Origin: Macrostomum hystrix
Taxonomy: Eukaryota > Platyhelminthes > Macrostomidae
Length of the DNA stretch: 64,000 bases
Assembly: GCA_950097015.1 (NCBI GenBank)
Contig: CATNEN010000002.1
Span: 496,001-560,000 of the forward strand
Direction: 5' to 3'
Shown: positions 60,060 through 64,000 of the stretch, one piece after another
How positions within the stretch are numbered: the first letter of the stretch is position 1
Layout: every line of letters starts with the position of its first letter
Program-made: the position numbers and the translations under genes
Notes under the pieces: model-generated
What the model saw: the letters and a program-made list of their open reading frames with translations, nothing else
Told to the model about the DNA's origin: nothing
The model's database searches: none

Positions 60060-61140
60060 TCGGAGTCCAGCAACACCTATAGCTCTAAGCAAATTTCACT
60101 CACAATTCAATGTTTTGTGACCCACAGAGGTGCAGTAGACGGTGATAGCCATGTACTATAATATAGGATTTCGGAAATCGGAACCTGTGCTACTCATACA
60201 CTTTATTGCTATATTCATGATAACAAACTTCAAATAAGAAAATACAATAATTGTACGGCCACGTGTTTCTCATACTCTGAGCGTAAATTTTTGTTTATAC
60301 GCTCGTATTAAGTAGTTAGCACATTTATTTAAATGCTTGAATAAATAAGCAAATAAAATGACTTCACAATTTTGATAAACATTTTAGCGTAAAAGTACTG
60401 TCAGAAAATAGCTCCGCATATTATAAACTATAAGAAATTTTATAGGAATTAAAAATGTTCATCGCTTTATTAAAAGCTGCAATATTAACACTCAAAATGT
60501 CAGTCGGTTATCATTAAGGATTCTAAAGCTTGAAATAGAATATCTTGCTGTGTAGCTCTTAACAGGAATAAACAACGAGATAACTTCCGGATTCATTCTA
60601 GGCATATGTATAACTTATTCGTGAGCACCGACTGCGGTTCAACCTGTGCTTCACCAGGGCGCAACTCTAAATATAGAGAAACTAAAGTATTGATAGATAA
60701 ATTGATTGATACACTGGAAATTCAATCCTTATATTAAGAATATTTCACAATTTAAACACAGGATTATAAACAAAAAATGTCTAATTATAGCGAGTCATCT
60801 AGAATAAGTTCTAAATACAGGAAGAATTTCTGAATATTTACTTTTGATAAATTTCGACAGCTAATAGAATGTGTTTATTAAAAGGAAGACAGCCATCGAT
60901 GACGAACTCAGCAAGAAGGATAACAGTTTCCTGAACAATTCTTTGAAGTCAAGTCTTGAACGTGAGAACTATAGTACAATTTCTTACACTGACTACTCTA
61001 AAGCACTTAGAACTACATTTAGTGCACTTCAGTATGCTCAGCAACTTCCAGTTGAAATAAAAGAAAGTCCATGTCCGTATTTTATCCGTGACTCGTCGAT
61101 GGATAAAACAAAACTCGATTTTCTAATTTTAAAGCACTCG
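60060..61140. other. AT-rich spacer, 3' flank of the next receptor
   Basis: Lies between the Ig-like exon group and the receptor stop at 61144. A plus-strand 173-codon frame from 60871 overlaps that exon in antisense and is not accepted. Confidence 0.5.
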
Positions 61141-61143
61141 CCA

Positions 61144-64000
61144 CTATATCTGGCCCTCTTGATGGACACCTTCCATCGAATCAAGCGGCTGGCGTATGAC
61201 TTGTCCATTGCAGTCGCAGCTGACAAATGTCCTACCGTCGGTGTCAATGTGACCCACAATGTCTGTGTACAAGGTGAGGCTGCTCTCGGAGAGCTCTGCT
61301 GGCGGAAACTGACTAGATGCCCCCGGTTCTGGTTTCACCACTTGCAAGTAAACATCACCGGAGTCTGCGTAAGAGGTACCAGGCATGATTAGTGGCAGGG
61401 CAGGTGCTACAGACTTGGCCGCATTGTCATGCGTCGCTAGTGTGCCTGTTTTGCTAGGTATTGCCAGCTTTGTAGATTTGTCATTTGAGCCACATTTGGT
61501 TGGCTTAGCAGTTTTGCTGAGAGAAGCACGTTTAGCATTAGAGGCTCGATCAGATCTGGGGCGCGAGGCGGATTTGGCCGTTGACAGCGGTCGGACTCGT
61601 CTCCCAACAGCCAGTTCAGAGACTCTGCGGCCAGTGGCGCCCGTCGGCTTGCGGCGGCTGCGCACGATGCAGAGAGCCACAATGAGACCCAGGGTGAGCA
61701 GCGAGGCCGTTGTTGCCGAGATGCCAATTCCCACTGATATGAAGAACAGATGGGTGGGCTCAGTTGAAGAGCCTCCTGGAATCGAAGTGGTGGTCCATTG
61801 ATTTTCAGTAACTGAAAGTTTACATCGAGCAATGAGTATTTTAAATTTTATTTCAGCTTTTGTATGGCAGAAAAAAAACTGAATAAAATCAAAATATATA
61901 AAATTAATCAGTGTCGAATCATTCTAAATGTTGGAAAAAATAGGATACAAATGATACGTAAATTACTGTATGATATAAAGGCTAAGACAAAAATTAAACA
62001 TTTTTATTTTGGCTTGCCTGTAACTCCCGTACGAATACGGCAGTTTTATCAGTCAATTGACTTACTTATCAAACTACTGAATGCAACACTATGCGCTCAC
62101 AATCAGCTGTGAGGCTTTCTACGAGCGTAAATTCAAAACAAGGCCTAAACTTTTCTCTCCGTGGCAATGGCTGGCTGGATTAGAATATCTATGGTCTATC
62201 ACATAGGGAACCACTCCGATTATTTTTTTGCAAAAATTTCGTCTGTTAAGCCTGCATTGTGCAAACAGACAAAAGACTACAGAACGGGATTTTTATTGCA
62301 AGGATACCAGTCTAATACAGCCTTTGTCGAAAAGTCAAACAATCATTTCATTGGGTCTGAGGCAGAGCATGCGTCAACTTACAACCGTCAAAACGGAAAT
62401 TAGAAACTAGAAAACTGTTCAACCGACAATCGCATGAACTGATTAGTTGTTAGATAAGCTATTGATAAGCTACGAGCTAGCACTGCCTTTACTCAACTGA
62501 ATAATCTATGACGACTCAAAAGCAACACAAATTAAAAAGCGATCGCAATGAGCTTAGCTTAGCATTTCGCATATACAATGTACTTACTTAACTCACTGCA
62601 GTTAATTGAATGCTCTGTTCGATTGAGCACATTCTTGCCAGCTGCAGTTTGATTCACGTGGCAGACTATCCGGACATGGCTTGGAGCTTGGCATTGCTGC
62701 AGTGAAATCTTGAGAATCGTACCATTTTCAACTGGTAAAAGTTTCGGCACTGACACACTGGAATCGCTCTGCAAAGTTGGGGTAGCGCTTTGAATTTCGG
62801 AATACTTGTGAAGGGATGGACACGTCAGGCACGTCAGAAGCGCATGGATGCTTAAGAATTTGTGAAGAAATAACACGAGCGAAAGTCAGGAAGGAAGCAG
62901 AAGACGGAAATTAGGGAGCTCTTCTTAGACGATAGAATATGCTTGTATTGACATTACAAAGCTGATACGAGCGAATCTGACAAGGGCAATGGTGGGATGA
63001 TTGACAAAGTGAACTATTGCATTAGAGTATTTCAATCAATATAAGCAAAACTAGTAGCATGTTAATAATAATAATATTCCAGGAGGGCTGCGGGCAATGG
63101 CACATCATTTAGTGACACTAGACCCGCAGCAACCCCGAAACTTGTAGCGTAAAAGGACAACGAATTTCCAAACCTATATGAAGAAATGGACTCACTAAAT
63201 TCATCGAACACATTTTACTTGGCTTTGGATTCGCTTCCGAAACTGAAACTTCAACAAACGCGTGACTTTGGTTCGGTCCATGAAGCTTGAAGGTAACCTG
63301 AGGCTGATCTACAAAGAAATAAATCAATAGCAGAAACTGGTGATTGGATGATGATGAAAAATTGATGAGAACTATTCTGTATCTCTCACAAAATACGCTG
63401 ACGTTTTGAACAAGCTGATCAGCTCTGCTTGAGCACGGGTGATTGGCGATGCACACCAGTTTGGACCCGTGCATCGATCGACGCGCTGTGATGCGGAACG
63501 CGGACTGGCCGTTCGATTCAGAAATATTTTCTAGTGAGATCTTCTCCTGCAAAGCAGTTTGTTCAGTTATTTTGTGCTTATGTGATTCTTATATGCCAAT
63601 AAAGATATTGAAAAGATACAGATTGGAGTTTAGTCTTGAGCTGCAGCCAGCATTGGTGCTTCACTTGAGGGCTGTCACTGACTGAGCTGACATTGACAGA
63701 AATGACGTCGCCCTCCCAAACACCGACAGTCTGCGTTGCTGTCCATGTGCTTTCTGGCTGCTCTAAAACGGAATAATTGTATCATTAAGAACACTAAACG
63801 TAAACGAATCAGTGCGCAGTGTCATCAGGCGAGACGCTGGGTTGTGTACTATTTTCCGTCAGTCTAATTATTGATTCCGGCTTCCGTTTCGACTACCTCT
63901 TCCACTTCCATCTGTTGCTACCCAAACCTCTTATTGGTCAAATCTCAAAAAATCAATCCGATTGATACAGATTGAAGTCTCGCTGTTTTGCGCTACTAAA
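61144..64000 (-). CDS. Second Ig-like receptor, 3' part (open at window end)
   Basis: Exons 63762-63620, 63546-63390, 63308-63219, 62749-62588 and 61811-61144 join in matching phases; upstream exons lie beyond the window. The four Ig-like exons are near-identical to those at 51601-50427 of the neighbouring gene (NVSVF-YQPQVTF, SEANPKP, VRIVCHVNQT). The last exon is different. A Thr/Ser linker precedes the TM (LFFISVGIGISATTASLLTL), then a basic region (RSRRK), a Lys/Ser/Thr-rich tail, and tyrosine motifs SYADSGDVYLQV and SLTLYTDIVG. TLYTDI fits the TxYxxI/V switch-motif form. It is presumably a cell-surface receptor with SH2-binding tail. Confidence 0.72.
61815..62585. other. Intron of the second receptor
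   Basis: 62190-62350 is repeated at 44575-44745. No exon equivalent to the neighbour's 48784-48645 exon is found here, so the second receptor appears to lack that half-module. Confidence 0.5.
62451..64000. repeat. 1.55 kb segmental duplication, copy 2
   Basis: Nearly identical to 50290-51839, and truncated by the window end. The left boundary falls near tagataagctattgataagc. Confidence 0.92.

Noticed and set aside
60871-61392. 173-codon plus-strand open frame
   Set aside because: Its second half is antisense to the TM/tail exon of the minus-strand receptor; no motif or splice evidence supports it, although the first 90 codons are not obviously random.
61815-62112. 82-codon plus-strand frame at 61864
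   Set aside because: AT-rich intronic DNA of the minus-strand receptor, with no coding motif.

Overview
The window is metazoan nuclear DNA. Genes are split by GT/AG introns, there are class A GPCRs, an immunoglobulin-like receptor array, a nuclear-encoded mitochondrial TACO1, tRNA-derived SINEs and a very heavy load of minisatellites. There are no operons, ribosome binding sites, rRNA genes or CRISPR arrays. The gene set and repeat load would suit a lophotrochozoan such as a free-living flatworm, but the sequence alone does not fix the taxon.

Layout. 1-3600: SINE copies and otherwise featureless DNA. 3603-11222 (minus): a three-exon peptide-type GPCR whose 5.5 kb first intron is mostly a 24-26 bp minisatellite. 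11750-20350: three further arrays (19 bp, 16 bp and a 6 kb 18 bp array). 20765-24199 (plus): two tandem paralogous genes for very small secreted precursors, each with a signal peptide, an acidic propeptide, a dibasic site and a C-x14-C terminal peptide. I recognise no family for them and consider them the best candidate for an undescribed system. 24200-29400: AT-rich DNA without supported genes. 29410-30788 (plus): an unrecognised two-exon, two-transmembrane Cys/Ser-rich protein. 32100-36050 (plus): TACO1 (YebC family) with related G-rich minisatellites upstream, in its intron and downstream. 37668-43937 (minus): two tandem melatonin-receptor-like GPCRs with identical four-exon structures.

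44745-64000 (mostly minus) is an Ig-like receptor cluster. One gene (47548-56437 or longer) could be assembled across 20 exons with every splice phase in agreement. It has alternating half-Ig exons, one transmembrane segment and three small phase-0 exons that each begin with a tyrosine motif. A second receptor gene ends at 61144 with a different tail containing a TxYxxI motif, and shares a nearly identical 1.55 kb block with the first. A further group of Ig-like exons lies at 58.0-59.8 kb and a broken partial copy at 44.7-45.45 kb.

The arrays have a possible common origin. The 31 bp array in a GPCR intron carries a perfect pol III A-box, and three other arrays carry a TTCGATTC core resembling a B-box. 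Both elements occur in the local tRNA-derived SINE. All gene models were read by eye from splice signals and phases and need transcript support.
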